Origin: Dysgonamonadaceae bacterium
GTDB lineage: Bacteria; Bacteroidota; Bacteroidia; Bacteroidales; Azobacteroidaceae
Length of the DNA: 64,000 bases
Assembly (NCBI GenBank): GCA_031253625.1
Contig: JAIRVZ010000132.1
Span: 1 to 64,000 of the forward strand
Reading direction: 5' to 3'
Positions 6,899-15,472 of the stretch are shown piece by piece. A model generated the notes under the pieces. The model worked only from the letters and a program-made list of their open reading frames with translations, was not told the origin of the DNA and did not search any database. The position numbers and the translations under genes were made by a program. Numbering within the stretch: the first letter of the stretch is position 1; the number at the start of each line of letters is the position of its first letter.

Positions 6899-8688
6899 TT
6901 TGGAGGCGTAACATATTTATCATCAAATAGATATGAAACATCGTTTGTTTCAATAAGTTGCATTGAGTCATCGGACATCAGGTAGCACTTGCCTTTATAC
7001 TTACATACATTAGTATTTACAATTCCGGGGACAGACATGTCTACCATCGCATTGTTTAAAAATACAGGATAATACAGTTGGTCAACTTTTACAGTCATTA
7101 CGCTCCGCTTTTTTTCGAAGTCAAAAGCACGAACCGGTGTCCAAGCTGTCATATCCGGAGAATTTAAACATTGGGTATTAGAATTAGTATTGTTGTAATA
7201 CTGCGTGGCGCGGGCAACACAAATCTTGCCAGTTCCTCCGGCCAAACAAGCACCATAGTAATTGCCGTTTGCATAAACAACAGGTAAAAAAGCACGAAAC
7301 ACTTGTACATCATCCGTAAACAACACTTCTCCTGTAGCCATATTGCATCTATAAGATGAGCAGTAAGTATAGTTGCGTTCTCCTGCAAAATAGTAATTTC
7401 CGTTTACCTTTTCGCTAAATGGGTAAATCCTTAACCATCTTAGTTCGTAGTCTGTATTTTGCCATAGCTTTACAGCGGGTTGAGATAAATTCTCATTATT
7501 TATCTGAAAACCGTAAAGTCCTGTAGATTCGTCATTGTAACTACCGGTTATAGCAACTGTAACGTAATCTCCATTCCATATACACTGTACTTCTTTTCCA
7601 TTACCACCAACCTTAGGAATATTAAAAGATGTATTATACACCACTCCATTACGAATGATGGCAAATCCTCGCAAAGTTGAGGTTTGGTGATTGTGTGGCA
7701 TATACGATATTATTAAATCTTCATTTGCATATTCGTTAAATATGAAACCAAGACTAAAAAAATACTGATTTTCTTTGACAAATGTGTTCAACGCCTCAAT
7801 ATTACGAGATGCAACAGTATTTTCTCCAGTAGAACTATTGATCTTTAACCATTTCACAAACAACTCTTTCCACTCTTTATCGTATGCAAAATCTTTCCGC
7901 ATACCCCAACCATGTCCGCCTGTTGGGAAAATGTGCATAGACGAAGGAATGTTATTTTGCTTGAGTGCAGCATAAAAATCAGTACTATTGCGTACAGAAA
8001 CTACCTCGTCGTCGTCGCTATGAAAAATTAAAGTCGGAGGAGTTTGTGGCGTTACGCGCAACTCGTTGCTATATTGATTTACCATTTCGGGACTTGGTTT
8101 TTTGCCAAGTAGTCCTTGACGTGAGCCGCTGTGCGTAATGTTTTTATCCATGCTCACTACAGGATAAAATAGCACAGCAAAATCGGGACGGGTAGCGTTA
8201 TCCACAAAATGTGTCGCAGCAGTTGAAGCTAAATGTCCACCTGCCGAAAATCCCACAACACCAATCTTCTTGGAGTCAATATTCCACGTTGGAGATAACC
8301 AACGAACGGTGCGTAAAGTTTGCTGTACATCGCTTAGAGGCACATCATGGTGACCGTTAGGCATACGGTATTTAAGTACAATGGCGGCAATGCCTTGCTC
8401 ATTGAGCCAACGGGCAAATTCGTGTCCCTCTTGTTGCATGGCTAATCGTCCATAACCGCCTCCCGGGCAAATAATTACAGCCGGAGTTGGCTTAACACTT
8501 TTCGGCAAGTAAACAAACATTTGTGCCTCTGAAACATCGGCAACACGGCCACCTTCCATTTTCACTTCAGGCGTGGTAATACCATTGCTATTGGGGGCAC
8601 CGTTAGGCCAAACAGGAATTCCGGCCGGTTGAGAAAAACCGGAAAACGGGAAAGTCAAAATCAAAAGAACAATAAAAATACGACGCAT
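6895..8688 (-). CDS. Secreted alpha/beta-hydrolase (acetylxylan/feruloyl esterase-like) with extra C-terminal domain
   Basis: A 597-aa exported protein (signal peptide about 1-19, ending GFSQ). Residues about 25-290 are an alpha/beta hydrolase of the acetylxylan esterase / BD-FAE type: oxyanion loop CPGGGYG (about 74), nucleophile Ser148 in GFSAGG, Asp in HSDDDEV (about 226), His in GGHGWG (about 259). These enzymes remove acetyl or feruloyl groups from xylan, which fits the GH10 and GH5 genes nearby. Residues about 295-597 form a beta-rich domain I cannot assign; it may be a propeller-like or binding domain. ATG 8688 was chosen over GTG 8706 because a -7 box sits at 8714-8721 and would place the transcript start between them. 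It converges with the DUF4296 gene, overlapping it by 4 bases. Confidence 0.85.
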   Translation of the reverse strand: MRRIFIVLLILTFPFSGFSQPAGIPVWPNGAPNSNGITTPEVKMEGGRVADVSEAQMFVYLPKSVKPTPAVIICPGGGYGRLAMQQEGHEFARWLNEQGIAAIVLKYRMPNGHHDVPLSDVQQTLRTVRWLSPTWNIDSKKIGVVGFSAGGHLASTAATHFVDNATRPDFAVLFYPVVSMDKNITHSGSRQGLLGKKPSPEMVNQYSNELRVTPQTPPTLIFHSDDDEVVSVRNSTDFYAALKQNNIPSSMHIFPTGGHGWGMRKDFAYDKEWKELFVKWLKINSSTGENTVASRNIEALNTFVKENQYFFSLGFIFNEYANEDLIISYMPHNHQTSTLRGFAIIRNGVVYNTSFNIPKVGGNGKEVQCIWNGDYVTVAITGSYNDESTGLYGFQINNENLSQPAVKLWQNTDYELRWLRIYPFSEKVNGNYYFAGERNYTYCSSYRCNMATGEVLFTDDVQVFRAFLPVVYANGNYYGACLAGGTGKICVARATQYYNNTNSNTQCLNSPDMTAWTPVRAFDFEKKRSVMTVKVDQLYYPVFLNNAMVDMSVPGIVNTNVCKYKGKCYLMSDDSMQLIETNDVSYLFDDKYVTPPN

Positions 8689-8713
8689 ATTGAAAATTAT
8701 TTTCACCAGACTA

Positions 8714-8721
8714 CAAATATA
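8714..8721 (-). promoter_or_regulatory. -7 box for the esterase gene
   Basis: On the minus strand 8721-8714 reads TATATTTG, matching TAnnTTTG, about 26 bases before the ATG at 8688. No clear -33 box was seen. Confidence 0.45.
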
Positions 8722-8766
8722 TGATTTTTTATTAAATCTTTTTCAGCTAATTATATGAACAGGTTT

Positions 8767-10056
8767 TTATTCGCATTTCGGTCGAATGGGACGAATCAAT
8801 AACCTGAGAGATATATCATAAGTAACATAATTCCATGCCCAATTGAGCATAACTAAAATTTTATTTTTCACGCCTAGTATTGCAAAAATATGCACCCAAA
8901 GCCATAGCCACCAAGCAACTCTGCCGCTACATTCCAATTTGCCGATGTCGGCAACTGCCGCATTCCGGCCAATCGTTGCCAATGAGCCTTTATCTTTATA
9001 TTGAAATTTATCAGGTTGTTGGCCTTTTATTATTTTTTCAAGGTTCTTGCCCATTAAATTGGCCATTTGGATAGCCCCTTGAGCCATTTGCGGATGTCCG
9101 TTAGGATAATCAGGAGTTTGCATGATGGCGGCATCTCCTATCGCAAAAATATTTTCAGAGCCGTTTATTTGGCAATATTCGTTTACGATAATTCGATCCC
9201 CTTTCCCGTAGTTTTCAAGGTTCAACCCTTCTAATATAATACCTCTTATTCCGGCAACCCAAAGCACATTTTTAGAATGTAATGTCGTTCCGTCACTGAT
9301 TGTAATTATATCGTTTTCACACGAAGAAACCGAAACACCCTGATGGATAATTACCCCTCTTTTTTTCAGTATTTCTGCGGTGTGGAATGATGCATGTTCC
9401 GACATGCCGACAAGCAAACGTGGAGAGGCATCTATCAATCGAATCTCCATTTTCGAAAAATCAATTTCAGGATAATCTTTGGGTAATACAAAATTTTTCA
9501 AATCGGCCAAAGCTCCAGCCGACTCGACTCCGGTAGCTCCTCCACCGACAATGACAAATGTTAATAATTTTTTCAGTTCATCGACATCTTCTGTAACTGT
9601 TGCATCTTCAAAACTCTGTAAAATATGATTTCGTAAAAAAATGGCTTCGGAAACCGACTTCAATGTGAGTGTAGTATCTTTCAACTCATTATTTCCAAAA
9701 AAATTAGTATCACAGCCACAAGCAAGTACCAAGTAATCATACGTCAGGTTTCCGATTGTCGTTTCTATCATATTTTCTTCTGGGATAACCCGTGTTAACC
9801 CGCACATCCTGAAATGAATCTGTTTCTTCTGAAAATTCTTACGAAACGGATAGGCAATCGAACTTTCTTCGAGACCGGTTATTGCCACTTGATACAGCAA
9901 TGGTTGAAACTGGTAATAATTATTTTTGTCCAATAAAATGATTTGAAAGTATTTGGGATTCAACTTACCGGCAAGTTCAAGTCCCCCAAAACCTCCACCT
10001 ACGATAACAACTCGTTTTTTCTCCGGATCGAATGGGATATTACTAATCATATTCAT
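8767..10056 (-). CDS. ndh: Type II NADH dehydrogenase (NDH-2), FAD-dependent
   Basis: A 429-aa peripheral membrane flavoprotein oxidising NADH and reducing quinone without proton pumping. Two Rossmann motifs are visible: VVIVGGGFGGLELAG near residue 16 for FAD and VIVGGGATGVESAGALAD near 170 for NADH. The FAD-contacting motif ENIFAIGDAA lies near 310. The C terminus (about 375-405) has a hydrophobic segment rich in Trp, WWLWLWVHIFAILGV, expected to anchor the protein to the membrane. It is transcribed divergently from the GH2 gene. In an otherwise anaerobic gene set it may support redox balance or micro-oxic respiration. Confidence 0.9.
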   Translation of the reverse strand: MNMISNIPFDPEKKRVVIVGGGFGGLELAGKLNPKYFQIILLDKNNYYQFQPLLYQVAITGLEESSIAYPFRKNFQKKQIHFRMCGLTRVIPEENMIETTIGNLTYDYLVLACGCDTNFFGNNELKDTTLTLKSVSEAIFLRNHILQSFEDATVTEDVDELKKLLTFVIVGGGATGVESAGALADLKNFVLPKDYPEIDFSKMEIRLIDASPRLLVGMSEHASFHTAEILKKRGVIIHQGVSVSSCENDIITISDGTTLHSKNVLWVAGIRGIILEGLNLENYGKGDRIIVNEYCQINGSENIFAIGDAAIMQTPDYPNGHPQMAQGAIQMANLMGKNLEKIIKGQQPDKFQYKDKGSLATIGRNAAVADIGKLECSGRVAWWLWLWVHIFAILGVKNKILVMLNWAWNYVTYDISLRLLIRPIRPKCE

Positions 10057-10099
10057 ATCGTTTTATCGTTTTTTACGAAAATCCTCTTAAAATGTAATA

Positions 10100-10116
10100 C
10101 AAAAATAGTACTTTTG
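10100..10116. promoter_or_regulatory. Back-to-back -7 boxes of a divergent promoter
   Basis: 10109-10116 reads TACTTTTG on the plus strand (toward the GH2 gene). 10107-10100 reads TATTTTTG on the minus strand (toward ndh). The two TAnnTTTG boxes are separated by a single base, so polymerase binding for the two genes is likely mutually exclusive. Confidence 0.5.
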
Positions 10117-10187
10117 TTCAAAACAAGCTTTTCTTTTAAACACTTAAATGCCGAATAAGTTCAATTTATAAAAAATAATATCGTCAT

Positions 10188-13025
10188 ATGAGAACAAAAA
10201 TTGCAATTTTAATTTTGACCATTGTGATGTTTTCCGCATGTAATAAAACCATGCCTGAGCAGCAGCGAAGTCGTATTGACTTGAGTGGAAACTGGTCTTA
10301 TTCGTTCAATTCGGTTGCTCCGTCGGGAGATTCGTTGTATTTGCCCGGAACAACTTCTACCAATAGAAAAGGTATTCGAAACGAGAAAAAAGACGAAACA
10401 GGATTTTTATCTCAAGAGTATTATTTTGAGGGAAAAGCCCTTTATACCAAACAAATCGAAATTCCGGAAACATGGCAAGGAAAGCAAATCAGGCTTTGCA
10501 TGGAGCGGACAAAACCAACCACCGTGTGGATTAATGACGTAAAAGTCGGAGAATCTAACGACATTTCAACTCCTCAATGGTATGACCTTACCAACTATCT
10601 TACATCTGGAAAATATACCTTGAGAATCGAAGTGGATAACAGCAGTGGCGTTCCTGAACAAGTGACGCACAGTTCACACGCATACGTTCGAGATACTCAA
10701 ACCAACTGGAATGGCATTATCGGAGATTTTTTTCTCGAATGTTCGGAAAATTGTTACATCCAAGAGATACAAGTCTATCCTGATGTAAATAAAAAATCGG
10801 CGACAGTAAAAGTAATATGGAAAAACAGCGACCCTGAATTAAAATCCGGAAACCTTTCTTTTCAGGCAAAAACATGGAATACTTCTGAAAAACATCTTAC
10901 TAAAATAGAAAAGCAACCGGTTGATTTGTCAGCCGGAAGTGCTGTTTTTGAGTTACCATTGAGCGATAATATGAAATTGTGGAGCGAATTTTCACCAACC
11001 TTATACAAATTATCTGTCTCTTTGGAAACAGACAAAGGAACAGATTATCAATCGGTTAACTTCGGAATGCGTGATTTCAACGTTAAAGGAAAGTATTTTA
11101 CTATCAATGACCAAGTTACTTTTTTGCGAGGGAAACATGATGCTTGTGTATTTCCCCTGACCGCACACACGGCTATGGACGTGGAAACTTGGCAACATTA
11201 TTTTCAAGTTGCTAAATCGTATGGTATCAATCATTTCCGGTTTCACTCTTGGTGTCCGCCCAAAGCTTGTTTTGAAGCGGCTGATATAGAAGGAATTTAC
11301 TTACAACCCGAATTGCCTATTTGGGGACAATTGACAAGAGAAAATGAAGAATTGAATGTTTTTTTGCAAAAAGAAGGTTCTAATATTTTCCAAGCATACG
11401 GTAATCATGCCTCATTTGTTATGTTTGCTTTGGGCAACGAACTTTCGGGCGACCAGGAAGTAATTTCCGATTTTGTTCAATATCTCAGAGAAAAGGAAAA
11501 TCGCCTCTTGTTTGCCTGCGGCTCTAATAATTTTCTGGGATTTGCAGGTCCGCAACCGGAAGAGGATTATTATACAACTTGTCGTGTGCGACATGATGAT
11601 GCCAATCCTTTTGCCTCTCATGTGCGTGGTTCGTTTTCTTTTGCCGATGCTGAAGATGGAGGGTATATCAATCATACTTATCCCAACAGTCTGATGAATT
11701 TTTCTTCGGGCGTGGCGCAGTCCGACATACCGGTTATCAGTCACGAAACCGGACAATTTCAGGTTTATCCCGATTACAATCAAATTCCTAAATACACCGG
11801 TGTTCTAAAACCTTGGAATTTGGAGATTTTCAGGCAACGATTAAAAGACGCAGGTATGGAAGAACAAGCGTATGATTTTTTCCTCGCGTCGGGCAAGTGG
11901 GCTGCATTGCTTTATCGTGCAGATATTGAAATGGATTTGCGAACTCCCGATTTAGCAGGATTTCAATTGCTTGATTTGCAAGATTATCCCGGACAAGGTT
12001 CTGCTTATGTTGGTATGTTAGATGTTTTTATGGATTCCAAGGGCTTGATTTCTCCCGAAGAATGGCGACAATTTTGTTGCGAAGTGGTTCCATTGTTTGA
12101 AACGGAGAAATTTTGCTGGACAAACAATGAACAGCTTTCAGGAAAGGTGAAGTTAGCCAATTATGGCGCCACTCCCTTCACGAAAAAATCGTTGAATTGG
12201 TCTTTAAAAAATGGCGATAAAATAATAAACAGCGGCAAATTTAACTTGAATAGCCATCAAGGAGAATTAACCGAAGTGGGAACAATCACATCCGGTTTGG
12301 CATCTGTTGATAAAGCGACAAAGGCTACTTTAGAGTTATTCATTCCGGGAACTCCTTACCGGAATAATTACGACTTATGGATTTATCCCAAAAAAGTGGA
12401 GATACAACCGGTTAAACAATTTGAGATTGTGCATAAAATGGATGCTATAACCTTGTCTAAACTCGAAAATGGAACAAATATACTGTGGTTCCCGGCAGTA
12501 GAACAATATCCTGATGTGACGGTAGGCGGATTGTTCCAAACCGATTATTGGAACTACCGGATGTTTAAGTCGATTTGCGAATGGGTTAAAAAACCAATTT
12601 CTCCGGGAACATTGGGGTTATTAATGAATCCGCAACACCCTATTTTTGCAGATTTTCCAACTAATTTTCACACCAATTGGCAATGGTTTCTGATGGTGAA
12701 AGCCAGTCGGCCATTGATTCTCGACCGTTTGCCAGAAAATTACCGGCCGATTGTACAAGTGATTGACAACATTGAGCGTAATCACAAATTAGGTTTAATC
12801 ATGGAGTTTGCCGTTGGGAAAGGAAAGTTATTAATTTGCATGTCGGACTTAGAAAAACTGGAGGTATATCCGGAAGCCCGCCAATTGTATGCCGGTGTTA
12901 TTAATTACATGAACTCGGATTTATTCCAACCGGCAATGCAGCTAACTGCCAAAGAGGTAAACGAATTATTTTCTGCTGGAACGAAAGCATTATCTATTAA
13001 AAAGTTAGGAAATATTTCGTATTAA
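10188..13025 (+). CDS. Glycoside hydrolase family 2 lipoprotein
   Basis: A 945-aa lipoprotein (lipobox FSAC at about 15-18) with GH2 architecture: an N-terminal jelly-roll sugar-binding domain (about 30-190), an Ig-like domain (190-300), a TIM barrel (about 300-600) and a C-terminal beta-rich part. The predicted acid/base is Glu418 in ALGNELSG and the nucleophile is Glu520 in SHETGQF. GH2 covers beta-galactosidase, beta-mannosidase, beta-glucuronidase and others; the substrate cannot be fixed from sequence. It is probably displayed on the outer membrane or in the periplasm and acts on oligosaccharides from plant polymers. It stands alone on the plus strand between ndh and the ABC operon. Confidence 0.88.
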   Translation: MRTKIAILILTIVMFSACNKTMPEQQRSRIDLSGNWSYSFNSVAPSGDSLYLPGTTSTNRKGIRNEKKDETGFLSQEYYFEGKALYTKQIEIPETWQGKQIRLCMERTKPTTVWINDVKVGESNDISTPQWYDLTNYLTSGKYTLRIEVDNSSGVPEQVTHSSHAYVRDTQTNWNGIIGDFFLECSENCYIQEIQVYPDVNKKSATVKVIWKNSDPELKSGNLSFQAKTWNTSEKHLTKIEKQPVDLSAGSAVFELPLSDNMKLWSEFSPTLYKLSVSLETDKGTDYQSVNFGMRDFNVKGKYFTINDQVTFLRGKHDACVFPLTAHTAMDVETWQHYFQVAKSYGINHFRFHSWCPPKACFEAADIEGIYLQPELPIWGQLTRENEELNVFLQKEGSNIFQAYGNHASFVMFALGNELSGDQEVISDFVQYLREKENRLLFACGSNNFLGFAGPQPEEDYYTTCRVRHDDANPFASHVRGSFSFADAEDGGYINHTYPNSLMNFSSGVAQSDIPVISHETGQFQVYPDYNQIPKYTGVLKPWNLEIFRQRLKDAGMEEQAYDFFLASGKWAALLYRADIEMDLRTPDLAGFQLLDLQDYPGQGSAYVGMLDVFMDSKGLISPEEWRQFCCEVVPLFETEKFCWTNNEQLSGKVKLANYGATPFTKKSLNWSLKNGDKIINSGKFNLNSHQGELTEVGTITSGLASVDKATKATLELFIPGTPYRNNYDLWIYPKKVEIQPVKQFEIVHKMDAITLSKLENGTNILWFPAVEQYPDVTVGGLFQTDYWNYRMFKSICEWVKKPISPGTLGLLMNPQHPIFADFPTNFHTNWQWFLMVKASRPLILDRLPENYRPIVQVIDNIERNHKLGLIMEFAVGKGKLLICMSDLEKLEVYPEARQLYAGVINYMNSDLFQPAMQLTAKEVNELFSAGTKALSIKKLGNISY

Positions 13026-13037
13026 TACAGCAGAGAT

Positions 13038-13083
13038 ACCGCGTAGCGGTTAAATGTTTATAGCCGTGGGTGACAGCCCACGG
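13038..13083. repeat. Two adjacent palindromic repeats at the convergent GH2/ABC junction
   Basis: accgc-gta-gcggt at 13038-13050 and ccgtggg-tgacag-cccacgg (13064-13070 with 13077-13083) are perfect hairpins 13 bases apart. The second lies inside the last codons of the minus-strand ATPase gene. Neither is followed by a T tract, so they look like dispersed palindromic repeats more than classical terminators. Confidence 0.65.
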
Positions 13084-13877
13084 TCTACGGTCGGTTTGTA
13101 ACAGATTTGTAAAGCCCCGGTTTGTTTATCAAATTGAATTTTATCGAAAAATTGAGAAAGAACATCGTTGATAATTAAATCTTCGGGTGTTCCCGAAGTA
13201 AAGGGCAGATTTTTATCCATTAGCCAAAAACGGTCACCCAAGCGAATAGCTGTTTCAATATCGTGCGTTGAAAGCAATATGCTTTTTTGTTCTTTTGAGG
13301 CTAATTCTTTTAACAAATACATCATTTCGATGCGGCTATTTATATCTAAAAATGCCGTTGGTTCATCCAATAAAATAATCGGACATTCTTGTGCCAAGGC
13401 TTTGGCAATCATTGCTTTTTGTCGCTCTCCATCGCTCAATTCCGAAACGTAAGCATCTGCTTTATGTGAAATTCCGACTTTCTCCATTGAGTCGAAGATA
13501 ATCTCTTTGTCGTGTTTTTTCAATGAGCCGAAAAAACCTGTGTGCGGATGTCTTCCTAAAGAAACCAAATCAAAAACGCTGATACCTCCGGCGAAAATCT
13601 TATCGGTTAATACCAAGCCAATCAACAGAGAGCGTTCAGAATCGGAATAACTGTTGATAGGTTTCTCATTATATAAAATTTCTCCTCCGAGAGAAGGTTG
13701 GAACCCTGCCAATGTGCGTAATAAAGTCGATTTTCCGGAGCCGTTAGCACCGAGCAGACAAGTTACTTCTCCCTTATAAAGCTTTTGGTTGATATTGCTT
13801 TTAATCAACTTTTGCTTTCTGTGTTTCAGGAAATAACCTATGCTTAAGTTTTGTATGTCGATATTAGTGTCTTTCAT
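13050..13877 (-). CDS. ABC transporter ATP-binding protein, Fe-siderophore/B12 type
   Basis: A 275-aa cytoplasmic ATPase of the FecE/BtuD class that would power import by the permease encoded at 14364-15392. Visible: Walker A GANGSGKST (about 43), the ABC signature LSDGE (about 147), Walker B IILLDEPTAFLD (about 168) and the switch His in STHD (about 202). The gene overlaps the upstream GNAT gene by 14 bases. The last residues (VDRGLSPTA) are encoded by a palindromic repeat, so the natural C terminus may have been extended or replaced. Substrate (iron chelate, haem or cobalamin) is unknown. Confidence 0.9.
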   Translation of the reverse strand: MKDTNIDIQNLSIGYFLKHRKQKLIKSNINQKLYKGEVTCLLGANGSGKSTLLRTLAGFQPSLGGEILYNEKPINSYSDSERSLLIGLVLTDKIFAGGISVFDLVSLGRHPHTGFFGSLKKHDKEIIFDSMEKVGISHKADAYVSELSDGERQKAMIAKALAQECPIILLDEPTAFLDINSRIEMMYLLKELASKEQKSILLSTHDIETAIRLGDRFWLMDKNLPFTSGTPEDLIINDVLSQFFDKIQFDKQTGALQICYKPTVDRGLSPTAINI

Positions 13878-14349
13878 ATTTCCAAGTCAATAAATCATCT
13901 TCTTCACCAATATACTCAAACCCTAATTTTATTATTGTCTTTTTTGAAGCTATATTCGATTTACCACACTGTGCTATAATACTTATGACTTCATCATGAC
14001 TCAATCCCCATTCTATTAATGCTTTTACAGATTCATTACAGAAGCCACTTTTTCTTTTACTTGGTATAATTCCAAATCCTATTTCAATATTTCCTTCATT
14101 ATCCGGTCTTCCAATATATCCGGCACTTCCGATTATCTGGTTGTTTTTCTTGTCAACTATTAACCACAGATTAAATCCATCAATTCCATTTTCCTTTAAT
14201 AATTCTTTAAACACAGGAAAAGCTTCTTTTAAATCATTTTCAGGCCATTCTTCATTATGATAATATTCATTTAGAGTCCCATTTGAAACTGCATCAATTA
14301 TTTCTATGCTAATTGGGATTAAAATTGTTCTGTCAGTAATTAATTCCAT
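13864..14349 (-). CDS. GNAT-family N-acetyltransferase
   Basis: A 161-aa cytoplasmic protein with the GNAT fold: IIGSAGYIGRPD near residues 70-81, the beta4 segment NIEIGFGIIPSKRKSGF near 86-102 followed by the helix NESVKALIEWGL, and FEYIGEEDDLLTWKYE at the C terminus. It resembles RimJ/RimL-type acetyltransferases (acetyl-CoA dependent transfer to an amine, on protein or small molecule). The substrate is unknown. It lies between the permease and the ATPase of one importer, overlapping the ATPase start by 14 bases, so it was inserted into the operon without breaking it. Confidence 0.82.
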   Translation of the reverse strand: MELITDRTILIPISIEIIDAVSNGTLNEYYHNEEWPENDLKEAFPVFKELLKENGIDGFNLWLIVDKKNNQIIGSAGYIGRPDNEGNIEIGFGIIPSKRKSGFCNESVKALIEWGLSHDEVISIIAQCGKSNIASKKTIIKLGFEYIGEEDDLLTWKYERH

Positions 14350-14363
14350 TTATAGGCATCATG

Positions 14364-15392
14364 TTAATTGAAATACTGAATATTCTTCCGGTTAATAATC
14401 ACATATATAATCACAGGGGCACCTATTAAAGGAGTGATGGCATTAAGTGGCAATACTTTTTCCGAAAAGGGTAAAATAGTCATTATATTGCATAATAAAG
14501 CAACGACACTTCCTAACAATAGAGTTATAGGCACCAATTGTTTGTTATTGGAAGTTCCCAGCAGCAAACGGGCAATATGAGGAACTGCTAATCCGATAAA
14601 ACTAATGGGGCCACAAAAAGCGGTAACTGTTCCGGTAAGTAAACCTGTGCATAACAAAATCAGCAAACGGGAACGGGTGATATGTATTCCCAAATTGGCA
14701 GCATATCTTTCGCCTAATAGCAAAGCGTTTAAAGGTTTTATCAGTAAGATGGAAAGAATTAATCCGATAACAATTACACTTGCAAAAAACGGAATTTGTT
14801 TCAATGCTACTCCTGAAAAATTCCCCATTCCCCACATAACGAATGAACGGACTCCTTCGGCAGTGGCGGAAAAATTGAGGATAGCAATTCCGGAAGAGGC
14901 CAAATATCCCATCATCATACCGATAATCAGAATCATAACTGAGTTTTTGACTTTGGTAGAAAAATAAATGATCAATCCTAACATAATCAATGCACCAGCT
15001 AATGCAGAAAATACGATTGATAAATTATTGCCGAGGGATATATTTCCAAATCCGATATTTCCACCGAAACAAAGCATAGTTACAGCAACACCCAAATTAG
15101 CGCCATCGCTGATGCCGAGAATGGAAGGACCGGCTAAGGGATTTTGAAAAAGCGTTTGTAGCATTAATCCGCAGACAGCCAAAGAGGCACCTGCCAATAA
15201 TGCTACAAACGCCTGAGGTAAACGTGATTGCAGTATAATGTTTGTCCACGCTTGCCGTTCTACTTCTCGTCCGAAAAGAATATCTATTATTTTATTGGAC
15301 GGAATCGAAACCGCACCGTAAAACAAATTGGCAAAAAATAATACTACAATTAAAACTAATATACCTGCGTAAATTGCTTTTTCTTTTTTCAT
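14364..15392 (-). CDS. FecCD/BtuC-type ABC permease
   Basis: A 342-aa inner-membrane permease of the iron-siderophore/B12 family. About 9-10 hydrophobic helices are visible; family motifs include SRLPQAFVALLAGASLAV (about 57-74), NPLAGPSILGISDGANLG (about 87-104), and GPISFIGLAVPHIARLLLG (about 262-280). It would form a homodimeric channel with the ATPase at 13050-13877 and take substrate from the lipoprotein encoded at 17494-18615. The gap to the binding protein gene is filled by the GH5 gene. Confidence 0.92.
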   Translation of the reverse strand: MKKEKAIYAGILVLIVVLFFANLFYGAVSIPSNKIIDILFGREVERQAWTNIILQSRLPQAFVALLAGASLAVCGLMLQTLFQNPLAGPSILGISDGANLGVAVTMLCFGGNIGFGNISLGNNLSIVFSALAGALIMLGLIIYFSTKVKNSVMILIIGMMMGYLASSGIAILNFSATAEGVRSFVMWGMGNFSGVALKQIPFFASVIVIGLILSILLIKPLNALLLGERYAANLGIHITRSRLLILLCTGLLTGTVTAFCGPISFIGLAVPHIARLLLGTSNNKQLVPITLLLGSVVALLCNIMTILPFSEKVLPLNAITPLIGAPVIIYVIINRKNIQYFN

Positions 15393-15404
15393 TTGCTAAA
15401 CACA

Positions 15405-15444
15405 ATAGGACACATAGGTTTTATATATTTTCTATGTGTCCTAT
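15405..15444. terminator. Perfect 13-bp hairpin between GH5 and the permease gene
   Basis: Arms 15405-15417 (ataggacacatag) and 15432-15444 are exact reverse complements around a 14-base AT-rich loop. The hairpin lies 28 bases beyond the GH5 stop and 12 bases before the permease start on the minus strand. There is no clean T tract. It could be a weak terminator of GH5, an attenuator or RNase barrier, or a dispersed repeat. Confidence 0.5.
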
Positions 15445-15472
15445 AAGGTTAATATTTTTGAGTAAAATATTT

